Below are positions 25,243 to 33,493 of a DNA stretch of 64,000 nucleotides, in pieces. The notes beneath the pieces are model-generated. The model was given only the letters and a program-made list of their open reading frames with translations, was not told the DNA's origin and did no database searches. Source of the stretch: Gemmatimonadaceae bacterium (GTDB taxonomy: Bacteria; Gemmatimonadota; Gemmatimonadetes; Gemmatimonadales; Gemmatimonadaceae); the NCBI GenBank assembly GCA_020851455.1, contig JADZCT010000041.1, positions 114,960-178,959 of the forward strand, written 5' to 3'. Numbering within the stretch: the first letter of the stretch is position 1; each line of letters opens with the position of its first letter. Made by a program: the position numbers and the translations under genes.

Positions 25243-28146
25243 ATGTTAATGTTAGCCATGTCCAGCCACCGAGTCACACCGTACGGCCCGGCCGCGCGTA
25301 CCCTGGGGCTGCTTCTGGCCCTCCTCACGGCAGCCCCGGCCGCCGTGCCGGCGCAGGGCGCCCCCGGAGCCCAGCCGCAGCAGACCAGCCCCACTACGCC
25401 GCTCACACTCGACCCCGCGGTGAAGACGGGGCGGCTCCCCAACGGCCTCCGTTATTTCGTACGCCGCAACACGCGGCCAGCAAACCGCGCGGAACTGCGC
25501 CTCGTGGTAAACGCCGGCTCGATCCTCGAGTCCAACGAGCAGCGCGGCGTGGCTCACTTCGTGGAACACATGGCCTTCAACGGCACGCGACGGTTCCCGA
25601 AGGGCGACATCGTGAACTTTCTGGAACGGATCGGGATGCGCCCCGGCGCCGACGTCAACGCGTACACCTCATTCGACGAAACGGTGTACATGCTCCAGGT
25701 TCCCACGGACACGGCCCGATTCGTCGCAACTGGGCTCGATATTCTGGAAGACTGGGCCCACGCGATCACCTTCGACGCCGCCGAGATGCAGAAGGAACGG
25801 GGCGTGGTAATCGAGGAATGGCGCACCGGGCGCGATGCCACAACCCGCGTATCCGACCGGCAGATCCCGGTGATGCTGAACAACTCCCTTTACGCCGATC
25901 GGCTCCCGATCGGCTCCAGGGAAAGCCTCGAAACCTTCCCGGCCGCAGCCGCCGTGCAGTTCTACCGCGACTGGTACCGTCCAGACCTGATGTCGGTGGT
26001 CGCCGTGGGAGATTTCGACCCCGACTCGATGGTGAAGCAGATCGAGGCGCGCTTCGCGAAGATCCCCATACCCGCCAACCCGAGGCCGCGCACCCTCGCC
26101 GGCGTGCCCGACCATGCCGACACGTACGTCTCCATCGAGACAGACAAGGAGTATCCCGGCAAGGACGTGACGCTGCTCTGGCTCGGGCCCCACGCAACAC
26201 TGGGCACGGTGGGAGACCTGCGGCGGACGTTCGTCCGGCAGTTCCATGACGCGATGCTCAACCAGCGCTTCGCCGAGATCATGCAGCGGCCCGACGCGCC
26301 GTTCGCGTACGCCGGCAGCGGGCGCGGGGAGGTCGTGCGAACGAAGGACGCATACCAGCTCCGGGCAGGTGTCAAGGACAACGAATTCCAGGCGGCCGCC
26401 GAGGCGTTGCTGGTCGAGGGTGAGCGGGCGAGGCGCTTCGGCTTCACGCAGGGTGAGCTGGACCGGACCCGCACCAACTACATGCGCTCGATCGAGCAGG
26501 CATACGCCGAGCGCGACAAGACCGAATCGGCGCGGTTCGCCGCAGCGTACGTAAGCACTGCAACCTCCGGCGAACCCGACATCGGGATCGAGCAGCAACT
26601 CGCGCTTGCCAACCAGATCGTCCCCACGATCACGCTCGACGACGTAAATACCGTTGCGCGCCGCGCGCCAGGCGACTCCAACAGGGTCGTGTTCGTTGCA
26701 GGCCCGGACGCCCCGGGCACGACGATGCCCACGCGGGACGCGATGCTCGCCGTGTTCGCGACGGCGGCTACGGCAACGGTCACTGCCTACGTGGACTCGA
26801 CGACCGACGCTCCACTCGTACCCGCTGCCCCAGTGCCCGGGCGGATCACCGCCGAACGCATCCTTCCGGAAACCGGCATCCTCGAGTGGACGCTCTCCAA
26901 CGGCGCGAAGATGCTCGTCAAGCAAACCGACTTCAAGGAAGACGAAGTCCTTCTCTCCGCGCAGAGCCCCGGCGGAGTCTCTCTCGTGAGCGACCACGAC
27001 GACCTGGACGCTTCCTTTGGTTCACTTGCCGTCACGCAGGGCGGGCTCGGCGACTTCAACCCCGTCGCGCTGCAGAAGAAGCTCACCGGGAAGCGCGCCG
27101 TCGTGCAAGCGTCCGTAGGCAGCTACAGCGAAGCACTCTCCGGCAGCGGATCGCGCAAGGACATCGAGACGATCTTCCAGCTCGCGTACCTGCGCTTCAC
27201 GCAGCCGCGCGTTGACAGCGCCTCATATCGTGCGTTCGTGAACCTGGTACGCTCGGTGCAGGCCAACCAGGACAACGACCCGCAGAGCGTGTTCAACGAC
27301 ACGATCTCAATGGTTCTTACGCAGCACAACCCGCGCACGCGCCTTCTCCGGGCGGCCTCGCTCGACTCGGTTGATATCCGCCGCGCCCTTGCGCTCTACA
27401 GGCAGCGTTTCGCGGGAGCCAACGACTTCACCTTCTTTCTCGTCGGGAGCTTCAACCTCGACTCGGTGCGCACACTCACCGAGCGGTACATCGCCTCGCT
27501 CCCCACGACCGGACGTCGCGAAACCGCACGCGACCTGGGTATCCGCATGCCATTCGGCACGGTCGCGAGAGAGGTGCGCAGAGGCATCGAACCCAAGGCC
27601 ATAACCCGCATCGTCTTCCACGGCCCCTGCGACTACAGCTATGCCAACCGGATCGTGCTCGACGCCCTCGAGGGCCTCCTCGACATCCGGCTGCGCGAGG
27701 TGCTGCGCGAGGACAAGGGCGGCACGTACGGCGTTTCTGTGTCGGCGTCGTGCAGCCACATCCCGTACGAACGCTCGCAGATCGCCATTTCGTTCGGGAG
27801 CGCGCCGGAACGCCAGGCCGAACTGACGAGCGCGATGTGGTCCGTGATTGACTCGATCAAGGCCGGGGTCGTGTCCGATTCCAACCTCGTGAAGATTCGC
27901 GAAGGCGCCGTGCGCGCGCACGAAACCGCGCTCAGGCAGAACGGCGCATGGATGTCGGCGATGCGCGACGCGGCCGAGGATGGCCGCGACCAGCGCGACT
28001 GGCTCCGCTCGCCGGAAATGACGGCCAAGGTCACGCGTGAGCAGCTTCGCGACGCTGCCCGCAAGTACATGCGCCGGGAATCCATGGCCGTCTTCACCCT
28101 CGTGCCGGAAGCGGCTCCGCCGGTAAAGACGGTTCCGGAGCAGTAG
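25243..28146 (+). CDS. Exported M16-family zinc metallopeptidase
   Basis: A 967-residue two-module peptidase of the pitrilysin/insulinase family. A signal peptide (about 15-38, ending VPAQGAPG) directs export. The first M16 module carries the inverted zinc motif HFVEHM (H105-xx-E108-H109), with the downstream Glu in the ERGVVIEEW region (about 185). The second module (from about 540) has the M16 fold pattern without HxxEH and serves as the inactive half of the clamshell. The C-terminal part has REVLREDKGGTYGVSVSA, typical of the substrate-clamping domain. It would degrade peptides in the periplasm. Two nearby ATGs (25243, 25258) are possible. csaA follows after seven bases, so cotranscription is likely. 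Confidence 0.9.
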   Translation: MLMLAMSSHRVTPYGPAARTLGLLLALLTAAPAAVPAQGAPGAQPQQTSPTTPLTLDPAVKTGRLPNGLRYFVRRNTRPANRAELRLVVNAGSILESNEQRGVAHFVEHMAFNGTRRFPKGDIVNFLERIGMRPGADVNAYTSFDETVYMLQVPTDTARFVATGLDILEDWAHAITFDAAEMQKERGVVIEEWRTGRDATTRVSDRQIPVMLNNSLYADRLPIGSRESLETFPAAAAVQFYRDWYRPDLMSVVAVGDFDPDSMVKQIEARFAKIPIPANPRPRTLAGVPDHADTYVSIETDKEYPGKDVTLLWLGPHATLGTVGDLRRTFVRQFHDAMLNQRFAEIMQRPDAPFAYAGSGRGEVVRTKDAYQLRAGVKDNEFQAAAEALLVEGERARRFGFTQGELDRTRTNYMRSIEQAYAERDKTESARFAAAYVSTATSGEPDIGIEQQLALANQIVPTITLDDVNTVARRAPGDSNRVVFVAGPDAPGTTMPTRDAMLAVFATAATATVTAYVDSTTDAPLVPAAPVPGRITAERILPETGILEWTLSNGAKMLVKQTDFKEDEVLLSAQSPGGVSLVSDHDDLDASFGSLAVTQGGLGDFNPVALQKKLTGKRAVVQASVGSYSEALSGSGSRKDIETIFQLAYLRFTQPRVDSASYRAFVNLVRSVQANQDNDPQSVFNDTISMVLTQHNPRTRLLRAASLDSVDIRRALALYRQRFAGANDFTFFLVGSFNLDSVRTLTERYIASLPTTGRRETARDLGIRMPFGTVAREVRRGIEPKAITRIVFHGPCDYSYANRIVLDALEGLLDIRLREVLREDKGGTYGVSVSASCSHIPYERSQIAISFGSAPERQAELTSAMWSVIDSIKAGVVSDSNLVKIREGAVRAHETALRQNGAWMSAMRDAAEDGRDQRDWLRSPEMTAKVTREQLRDAARKYMRRESMAVFTLVPEAAPPVKTVPEQ

Positions 28147-28153
28147 GCGCGGC

Positions 28154-28486
28154 ATGCCAGCGCCCGGCGAGTTCTTCGGAATTGACATCCGGATCGGAAC
28201 CGTGCTCAGCGCCGAGCCGTTTCCCGAAGCACGAAAACCGGCGATCCGCATGGAGATTGACTTCGGGCCGGAGCTCGGCGTGCTCCGGTCGAGCGCGCAG
28301 CTTACGGTGCGTTACACGCCCGGGACGCTCGTCGGGCGCCAGGTGGCGGCCGTCACGAACATCGGCGAGCGCCGTATTGCCGGGTTCGTGAGCCAGTGCC
28401 TGGTGCTTGGCGCGATGCCCAGCGCGGCCGATGTGATCCTGCTCGCGCCCGGCCAGCCCGTGCCCAACGGCACGCGCGTGGGCTGA
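28154..28486 (+). CDS. csaA: CsaA-like tRNA-binding-domain protein
   Basis: A 110-residue single-domain protein with the EMAP/tRNA-binding OB fold: FFGIDIRIGTVLSAEPFPEARKPA at the start, then LTVRYTPGTLVGRQVAAVTN and a C-terminal SQCLVLGAM ... LLAPGQPVPNGTRV. This is the length and pattern of CsaA, a dimeric, secretion-linked chaperone in Bacillus that binds tRNA-like or unfolded-protein targets. It lies seven bases after the M16 peptidase gene on the same strand. The biochemical role in this group is inferred from the family. Confidence 0.88.
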   Translation: MPAPGEFFGIDIRIGTVLSAEPFPEARKPAIRMEIDFGPELGVLRSSAQLTVRYTPGTLVGRQVAAVTNIGERRIAGFVSQCLVLGAMPSAADVILLAPGQPVPNGTRVG

Positions 28487-28550
28487 CGGGCGGCGCCAGC
28501 GCAATCCAGTTCCACAACACGCTACTCAACCAATCACCAGAGCATCAATC

Positions 28551-29021
28551 GTGCAGAACGACCGCCCCGGCTCAGCCGACGAAGTACGCCCCGACCTGCG
28601 CGTGGGACTCAAGTGGATCGGCGATCTCCGGTTCGAAACCGGCCCAGTTGGCGTCGGCGTCCCCGCGAAAATCATTGACGGCCATACCAAGGTGGCCGCC
28701 AGCCCGCCCCAGGTCCTCCTGGAAGCGCTGATTGCCTGCGTCTCGGTGGACGTGGTCCTCATCCTCCAGAAGATGCGGATGCCGGCGTCGTCCGTCGAAT
28801 GCGACGTCACCGCCGAGCGCACACCTGAGATCCCGCGGCGGATAACCAAGGTACACCTCCACTTCCGGATTGCCGGCGAGGGGATCGTCGAGGAACGGGC
28901 GATGCGGGCCATCGAGCTCTCCGTGACCAAACACTGCACCGTCCGCGACACGCTCGACCCGGAGATGCCCGTGACCTGGTCGCTCGACCTCAACGCTTCA
29001 GCTCGCGCACCAGGTGCCTGA
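28551..29021 (+). CDS. OsmC/Ohr-like redox protein
   Basis: A 156-residue protein of the OsmC family, which reduces organic hydroperoxides using two cysteines. The fold pattern is visible: a first beta hairpin (DLRVGLKWIGDLRFETG), the helix with the first Cys in ALIACVSVDVVLILQKM, and the second Cys in VTKHCTVRDTL. The family of OsmC-like proteins with VDVVLIL after the Cys is less studied than Ohr itself, so peroxidase activity is inferred. The start is GTG at 28551 without a clear ribosome binding site. The end overlaps the convergent moaB gene by 32 bp. Confidence 0.78.
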   Translation: MQNDRPGSADEVRPDLRVGLKWIGDLRFETGPVGVGVPAKIIDGHTKVAASPPQVLLEALIACVSVDVVLILQKMRMPASSVECDVTAERTPEIPRRITKVHLHFRIAGEGIVEERAMRAIELSVTKHCTVRDTLDPEMPVTWSLDLNASARAPGA

Positions 29022-29508
29022 GTTCGGGCAGGAGGACGCGGGTGAGCGCCAGCTCGACCGCTGCCTTCGAGCCCGGCATCGAGACCACCAGCCGGCCGTT
29101 GATGGTGCCGGCGACTGCGCGCGACAGAATCGCGGCCGTGCCCACCTGCTCCTGGAACGAGAGCATGCGGAAGATCTCGCCGAACCCTGGCATCTCCTTG
29201 TCGAACAGTGACCGCACCGCCTCGACGGTGCGGTCTCGCGCGCTCAGGCCGGTGCCTCCCGTAAGGAGCACCGCGTCCACGTCGTCCCGGTCAGCAAGGG
29301 CGCGCACGTGGCTGCGCACAGCCTGTTCGTCGTTCTTGAAGAGCGCGCGGCTCACGCTCAGGTGGCCCGCGGACTCGAGAAGGTGCGCCATCAGCGCGCC
29401 CGACTCGTCGCTCGCCTCGGTGCGGCTGTCGCTCACGGTGACGAGCGCGCAACGAACCGGCGGCAACCGGGTGGAATCCTCGCGATGACAGGCCGTGCTC
29501 TCACTCAC
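28990..29508 (-). CDS. moaB: Molybdopterin biosynthesis protein MoaB/MogA-like
   Basis: A 172-residue protein of the MoaB/Mog family that binds molybdopterin in molybdenum-cofactor synthesis. Motifs are ALVTVSDSRTEASDESG near the start, LTGGTGLSARDRTVEAV and a C-terminal VSMPGSKAAVELAL, the pterin-binding loops. Length matches MoaB. The GTG start at 29508 has GGAGAAG six bases upstream. It stands alone between a convergent OsmC-like gene and divergent pdxH. No other molybdenum-cofactor gene is in the window. Confidence 0.88.
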   Translation of the reverse strand: MSESTACHREDSTRLPPVRCALVTVSDSRTEASDESGALMAHLLESAGHLSVSRALFKNDEQAVRSHVRALADRDDVDAVLLTGGTGLSARDRTVEAVRSLFDKEMPGFGEIFRMLSFQEQVGTAAILSRAVAGTINGRLVVSMPGSKAAVELALTRVLLPELRHLVRELKR

Positions 29509-29628
29509 GCTGGCTTCTCCGGTAGAAGATCGGCGGCGGTACGTGCCACGCTGCTTCGTGGTTGTGGCGGGCCCGCGCGGGCACGGGCCGTTTCACTTAT
29601 TCCGCTGCCCTGAACAATATTGCACGTC

Positions 29629-30270
29629 ATGGATCTCGCTGCCCTGCGCCAGGAATACGCGCGCGAATCGCTCGACGAAAGAGACATGGACCGCGACCCG
29701 TTCCGCCAGTTCGAGAAGTGGTTCGGACAGGCCGAGCGGTCTGGCTTCATTGACCCGAACGCAATCGCGCTCGCCACGGCCACGCCCGACGGCAAGCCGT
29801 CGCTCCGGATGGTGCTGCTCAAGGGCGCGGATCCGAAGGGATTCGTGTTCTTCACCGACTACCGGAGCCGGAAAGGCCGCGAGCTCGACGCCAATCCGCA
29901 CGCCGCGCTCTGCCTCTGGTGGGACATGCTCCAGCGCCAGGTGCGCATCGAGGGAACCGTTGCGCGCATTTCCCCGGCCGAGTCGCTCAAGTACTTCAGC
30001 ACACGCCCGTACGGGAGCCAGGTTGGCGCGTGGGCGTCGCTACAGAGCAGCGTGATCGCGGCCCGGGAGGTGCTCGAGCAGGAGGTGATCAGCTTCTTCA
30101 AGAAGTATCCCGAGGGCACGGACGTTCCGCTTCCCCACCACTGGGGCGGCTACCGCGTGGTGCCCGAGACGATCGAGTTCTGGCAGGGCCGGCCAAACCG
30201 CCTGCACGACCGTCTCCGCTACGAGCACGGAAGCGAAGGGTCGTGGACGATCGCTCGCCTCTCTCCGTGA
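29629..30270 (+). CDS. pdxH: Pyridoxamine 5'-phosphate oxidase
   Basis: A 213-residue FMN enzyme that oxidises pyridoxamine or pyridoxine 5'-phosphate to PLP, the vitamin B6 coenzyme. Seen are the N-terminal LRQEYARESLDERDMDRDPFRQFEKWF, SLRMVLLKGAD with the FMN site, FFTDYRSRKG, RPYGSQVGAWASLQS and a C-terminal WQGRPNRLHDR, all PdxH hallmarks. I chose the ATG at 29629 over a TTG nine bases earlier. A 12-bp palindrome GCCCGCGCGGGC lies at 29571-29582 in the 120-bp divergent gap with moaB. It ends 10 bp from convergent rsgA. Confidence 0.95.
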   Translation: MDLAALRQEYARESLDERDMDRDPFRQFEKWFGQAERSGFIDPNAIALATATPDGKPSLRMVLLKGADPKGFVFFTDYRSRKGRELDANPHAALCLWWDMLQRQVRIEGTVARISPAESLKYFSTRPYGSQVGAWASLQSSVIAAREVLEQEVISFFKKYPEGTDVPLPHHWGGYRVVPETIEFWQGRPNRLHDRLRYEHGSEGSWTIARLSP

Positions 30271-30280
30271 CTCGCCGTCC

Positions 30281-31192
30281 CTATTCCCAGTGCTTCCCGG
30301 GGTCGGGCGTCTCGGCGCGCAACTTCAGGTAGCTCTCATAGCGCGCGGCCGCTACCACTCCTGATTCCACGGCCTGGCGCACCGCGCAACCGGGTTCCGC
30401 GCCGTGCGCGCAATCCTGAAACCGGCACTGCCCCAGGTACGGCTTGAACTCCGGGAAGCAATGGTCGAGGCGGTCCGGAGGAAGCCCCCATAGCCCTACC
30501 TCGCGCAGCCCGGGCGTGTCCACCACGTAGCCGCCTCGGGCGTCCTCGAGCGGCACCAGGCGTGCGCCCACCGTGGTGTGCCGCCCCTTGTTCACCGACT
30601 CGCTGATCGCGCCGGTGCGCAGGTCGAGACCCTCATAGAGTGCGTTGAGCAGCGACGACTTGCCAGTGCCCGATGGCCCGGTGAACGCCGAGACCTTCCC
30701 CGCGAGCGCGTCGTGCAGCGCGTCGAGCCCGATGCGTTGCCTGGCGCTGGTGCGATGCACGGAGTACCCCGCAGTTTCGTAGGGCGCGGCAAGCGCGTCA
30801 ACGTCCTCGGCGGAGGCGAGGTCAACCTTGTTGAGCACTATGCGCGCCCCTAGGTCGTTGCCTTCTGCGATCACCAGAAACCTGTCGAGCATCCTGACAT
30901 GCGGTTCTGGCTTCACCATCGCGAAGACCACCACCACCTGGTCCACGTTGGCAGCGACGATCCGCTCCGCGCGTGCGCCGCCCGGCGCTCGCCGCGAAAG
31001 CACGGAGCGCCTGTCATGGATGCACGTGATCGCCCACGTGCCGCCGCGCTCGTCACGCTCCACCGTGACGTCGTCGCCCACGGCGAGTTTCGATCTTCCT
31101 TCCTGCTTGAGGCGGCCGCGCAGGGCCGCGTCGTGAACGTCGCCCGAGCTCGCCCGCACCATCCACACGCCGCCGGTGCCACCCAGGACCAC
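30281..31192 (-). CDS. rsgA: Ribosome small-subunit GTPase RsgA
   Basis: A 303-residue GTPase for late 30S subunit maturation. An N-terminal OB-fold region is followed by a circularly permuted G domain: NKVDL (G4) precedes GPSGTGKSSLLNAL (G1), with GRHTTVGA (G2) and DTPGLREVGL (G3) after it. The C-terminal zinc motif is CRFQDCAHGAEPGC. The start was set at the GTG at 31192, which has GGGGAG before it. A TTG at 31210 that overlaps the stop of the upstream gene (TTGA) is the alternative. It is translationally close to the 136-residue hypothetical gene and convergent with pdxH. Confidence 0.93.
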   Translation of the reverse strand: MVLGGTGGVWMVRASSGDVHDAALRGRLKQEGRSKLAVGDDVTVERDERGGTWAITCIHDRRSVLSRRAPGGARAERIVAANVDQVVVVFAMVKPEPHVRMLDRFLVIAEGNDLGARIVLNKVDLASAEDVDALAAPYETAGYSVHRTSARQRIGLDALHDALAGKVSAFTGPSGTGKSSLLNALYEGLDLRTGAISESVNKGRHTTVGARLVPLEDARGGYVVDTPGLREVGLWGLPPDRLDHCFPEFKPYLGQCRFQDCAHGAEPGCAVRQAVESGVVAAARYESYLKLRAETPDPGKHWE

Positions 31193-31206
31193 TGCGCGCT
31201 CCCCGT

Positions 31207-31617
31207 TCAAGCGCTGCCCTCGTCATCGGCTTCGGTCATGCTCCACCAGCGGCGACCGGCGTCGCCGTCGCGCGCACGCAGAAGGCCGTCGAGCACGCGC
31301 TGCGCCTCATCGAGCGTCATCTCCCCAAGGAGGCGCTCGGCTTCGTCAGCCGCGGCTGCGGTAACGAGGAAGTCAGACTCGACGTGCCCGTCCGCCTTCT
31401 GGGCGCCGAGTCTCGACCACTGCACGAATACCAGGTACGCTCCAAATCTGCCGCCCGCCAGGCCTGGCTCGACGGTATCGCTCAGGATGCCTATCGAGTA
31501 CGACATCCCGTTGCGTCCCTCGAGAGCGGCGGGCCTCCCGTGCACGGCGGCATACCCCCCGACCGTCGTTTCGTCGCCATTCGACGGATCAGGGGGCAGG
31601 AACCGACCGCGGTGCAC
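31207..31617 (-). CDS. Conserved hypothetical protein upstream of rsgA
   Basis: A 136-residue protein with no named family that I can confirm. It starts MHRGRFLPPDPSNGDETTVGGYAAVHGRPAALEG, continues with strands and a central FGAYLVFVQWSRLG, and ends with a helical LLGEMTLDEAQRVLDGLLRAR then RRWWSM. The pattern resembles a small beta-sheet plus helix domain seen as an orphan protein in related bacteria. The start is GTG at 31617 with AGGCGG upstream, only a few bases after the M14 gene stop. Its end abuts rsgA. It likely forms an operon M14 - this gene - rsgA. Confidence 0.65.
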   Translation of the reverse strand: MHRGRFLPPDPSNGDETTVGGYAAVHGRPAALEGRNGMSYSIGILSDTVEPGLAGGRFGAYLVFVQWSRLGAQKADGHVESDFLVTAAAADEAERLLGEMTLDEAQRVLDGLLRARDGDAGRRWWSMTEADDEGSA

Positions 31618-31624
31618 GCGCCGC

Positions 31625-33442
31625 CTACTGGATGATCCGCGTGGGGAAGTTGATCGCCTGCTTCGTGCGGATCACCGGAAACTGCTTGCCGATGGCGCCG
31701 GCGCCGAGGGCCGCGTCGAAGAAGTTCCACGTCACGAGACCGTCGTCGGAACGCGGGTCGAGCAGTTCGACCGCGAGCACGCCAAGCGGCTGCGTGGTGC
31801 GCACGACGTAAACATCCGCGCCCGCGAGCGAGGGCGCGCCCTGCTGCCATCTCCCTTCCACCCTGGTCTCCGAGTGACCCTGAAACGGCTGCGCGCGCCG
31901 CACGATCGAGTCCACGACGAACGCCTCCGCGGCCGGAACGTCGCCCGTGAGCTTTGCCTCCTCGACGACCACGCCGTGCAGCCGCAGGCGCTGCAGCGCT
32001 GAGTCCGGCATCGCCGACTTCTGCACGATGTACGCGACCGGCACCGTCGCCGACAGCGTTGCGTCGAAGCGATCCTTCACCGGCATCCTGACGGTGACGA
32101 ACTTGCCCGCGCGGCGGAATCCGCACCGCACCCCGGGCTCGCTCAGCGGCCACGGGCACCCGCGGCCTCCGCCCCCCGGCATGCCGCCCATACCCCCGCG
32201 TCCGCCAGCGGCAGGATCGCCCGCGCGCCCGCCGCCACCCCCGCCACCCCCGCCGCCCCCGCCCCGTCCACGCCCGAATCCCATCTGCGCCATCTGGCCC
32301 CTGGCTTCAGGCAGCGTGTCGAGGACCTCCTCGATCACCGGCAAGGTTGCCGGATGCCGCGTCATCACCGCGCGCACCGGCACGGACTTCACCTTGCCGG
32401 CCTCGAGGGCTGCGTCGGAGTTGCGCGACTGCGCAAGCACGCCGCGCGCCTTCAGCGCCGTGACTGAAAGAATCTCGCTCACGAATGCGTAGGTCGCCTT
32501 CACGCGGCGCTCGAACGGGTCATGCGAGTACGCCTCGCTCAGGATCGAGATGCGCCCGCGCAGGCCGTAGTAGTTGGTGCCGTAACGCGCCAGGTGCTCG
32601 TAGGTGGACCACGACCGCGGCTCGCCCTGCGCCGCGGGCCCCTCGTCGCCCGAGAAGTTGCCGTAGTCGAATACTTCGAAGCTGTGGCGCGCGCGCATCC
32701 GCTGGCGGATGAGCGGGAGCATCGAGTCGCGGGCAAACGCGCCGCCGAACGTGCCGCCCGCCACTGCGGCCGCGGGATGAAGCGATGGCGAGTACGTGAG
32801 CGCGTACCCGTGGAAGCTACCGTCCGTGGTGTGCAGGTCAACGAACACGTCCGGATCCCACGCGTTGAACATCGCGAGTGACGCCCGTGTCTCGGGTGCC
32901 TCCGCCTTGATATAGTCGCGGTTCAGGTCGAGGCCCATGCCGTTGGGGCGCTGCCCCACCTGCTCCGGCCCGTTCTGCGCGCCGCGGCGCTGCGCCTGCG
33001 GCCCGAAGTCGTTGTTGCCGTCGGCATTGTAGATCGGCACAGCCACGAGCACGACCGAATCGAGCACGTTCGGCTTCGGCTCGAACACAAGATCGCGCAC
33101 TCGCGCCAGCAGAGCTTCCTTTCCCTCTACCTCGCCGCCATGGATGTTGCCCTGGATGTACACGATGGGCCGGCCAAGCCGCTTCGCCTCGAGCGGCGTG
33201 GTCACCAGCGGTCGCGAGGCGATGATGTACGGGAGCGCGAGGCCGCGCGTCGTCGTTCCGATCGTACCCACGTGGATGTTCGCGCCACGGAGCTGGAGCG
33301 AGTCAACGAACGTGACCACGTCGGCATGGGTGGACGTTTCGATGTAGTTGGTGCGCTCTGCGCGTGTCTGCTGCGCCGCGAGCCCGACTGGGCAGACGGA
33401 CGCCGCAAAGAGAAGTGCTCCACACTGGATTCGCATCAGCAT
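31625..33442 (-). CDS. Exported M14 zinc carboxypeptidase with polyglycine insert
   Basis: A 605-residue metallocarboxypeptidase. A signal peptide (about 1-23, LAAQQ cleavage) is followed by the M14 domain: GNIHGGEVEGKEA holds the first zinc ligands (H101 and E104), then GLDLNRDYIKAEAPET and VDLHTTDGS with the third His. The family removes C-terminal residues from peptides or peptidoglycan. A low-complexity insert of twelve consecutive Gly plus flanking Gly/Arg/Met occupies about residues 390-430 (DNA about 32170-32280). The C-terminal domain is beta-rich and of unclear role. ATGs at 33442 and 33436 are both plausible. It is followed by the hypothetical gene at 31207. Confidence 0.85.
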   Translation of the reverse strand: MLMRIQCGALLFAASVCPVGLAAQQTRAERTNYIETSTHADVVTFVDSLQLRGANIHVGTIGTTTRGLALPYIIASRPLVTTPLEAKRLGRPIVYIQGNIHGGEVEGKEALLARVRDLVFEPKPNVLDSVVLVAVPIYNADGNNDFGPQAQRRGAQNGPEQVGQRPNGMGLDLNRDYIKAEAPETRASLAMFNAWDPDVFVDLHTTDGSFHGYALTYSPSLHPAAAVAGGTFGGAFARDSMLPLIRQRMRARHSFEVFDYGNFSGDEGPAAQGEPRSWSTYEHLARYGTNYYGLRGRISILSEAYSHDPFERRVKATYAFVSEILSVTALKARGVLAQSRNSDAALEAGKVKSVPVRAVMTRHPATLPVIEEVLDTLPEARGQMAQMGFGRGRGGGGGGGGGGGGRAGDPAAGGRGGMGGMPGGGGRGCPWPLSEPGVRCGFRRAGKFVTVRMPVKDRFDATLSATVPVAYIVQKSAMPDSALQRLRLHGVVVEEAKLTGDVPAAEAFVVDSIVRRAQPFQGHSETRVEGRWQQGAPSLAGADVYVVRTTQPLGVLAVELLDPRSDDGLVTWNFFDAALGAGAIGKQFPVIRTKQAINFPTRIIQ

Positions 33443-33493
33443 TCCGGATGTTATGATGATCGTTGAGTCCTGCCGAACGTCGCCCCGCCCGCC

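Noticed and set aside
28551..29021. Second selenoprotein among redox genes
   Set aside because: The OsmC-like protein has both cysteines encoded normally and no in-frame TGA.
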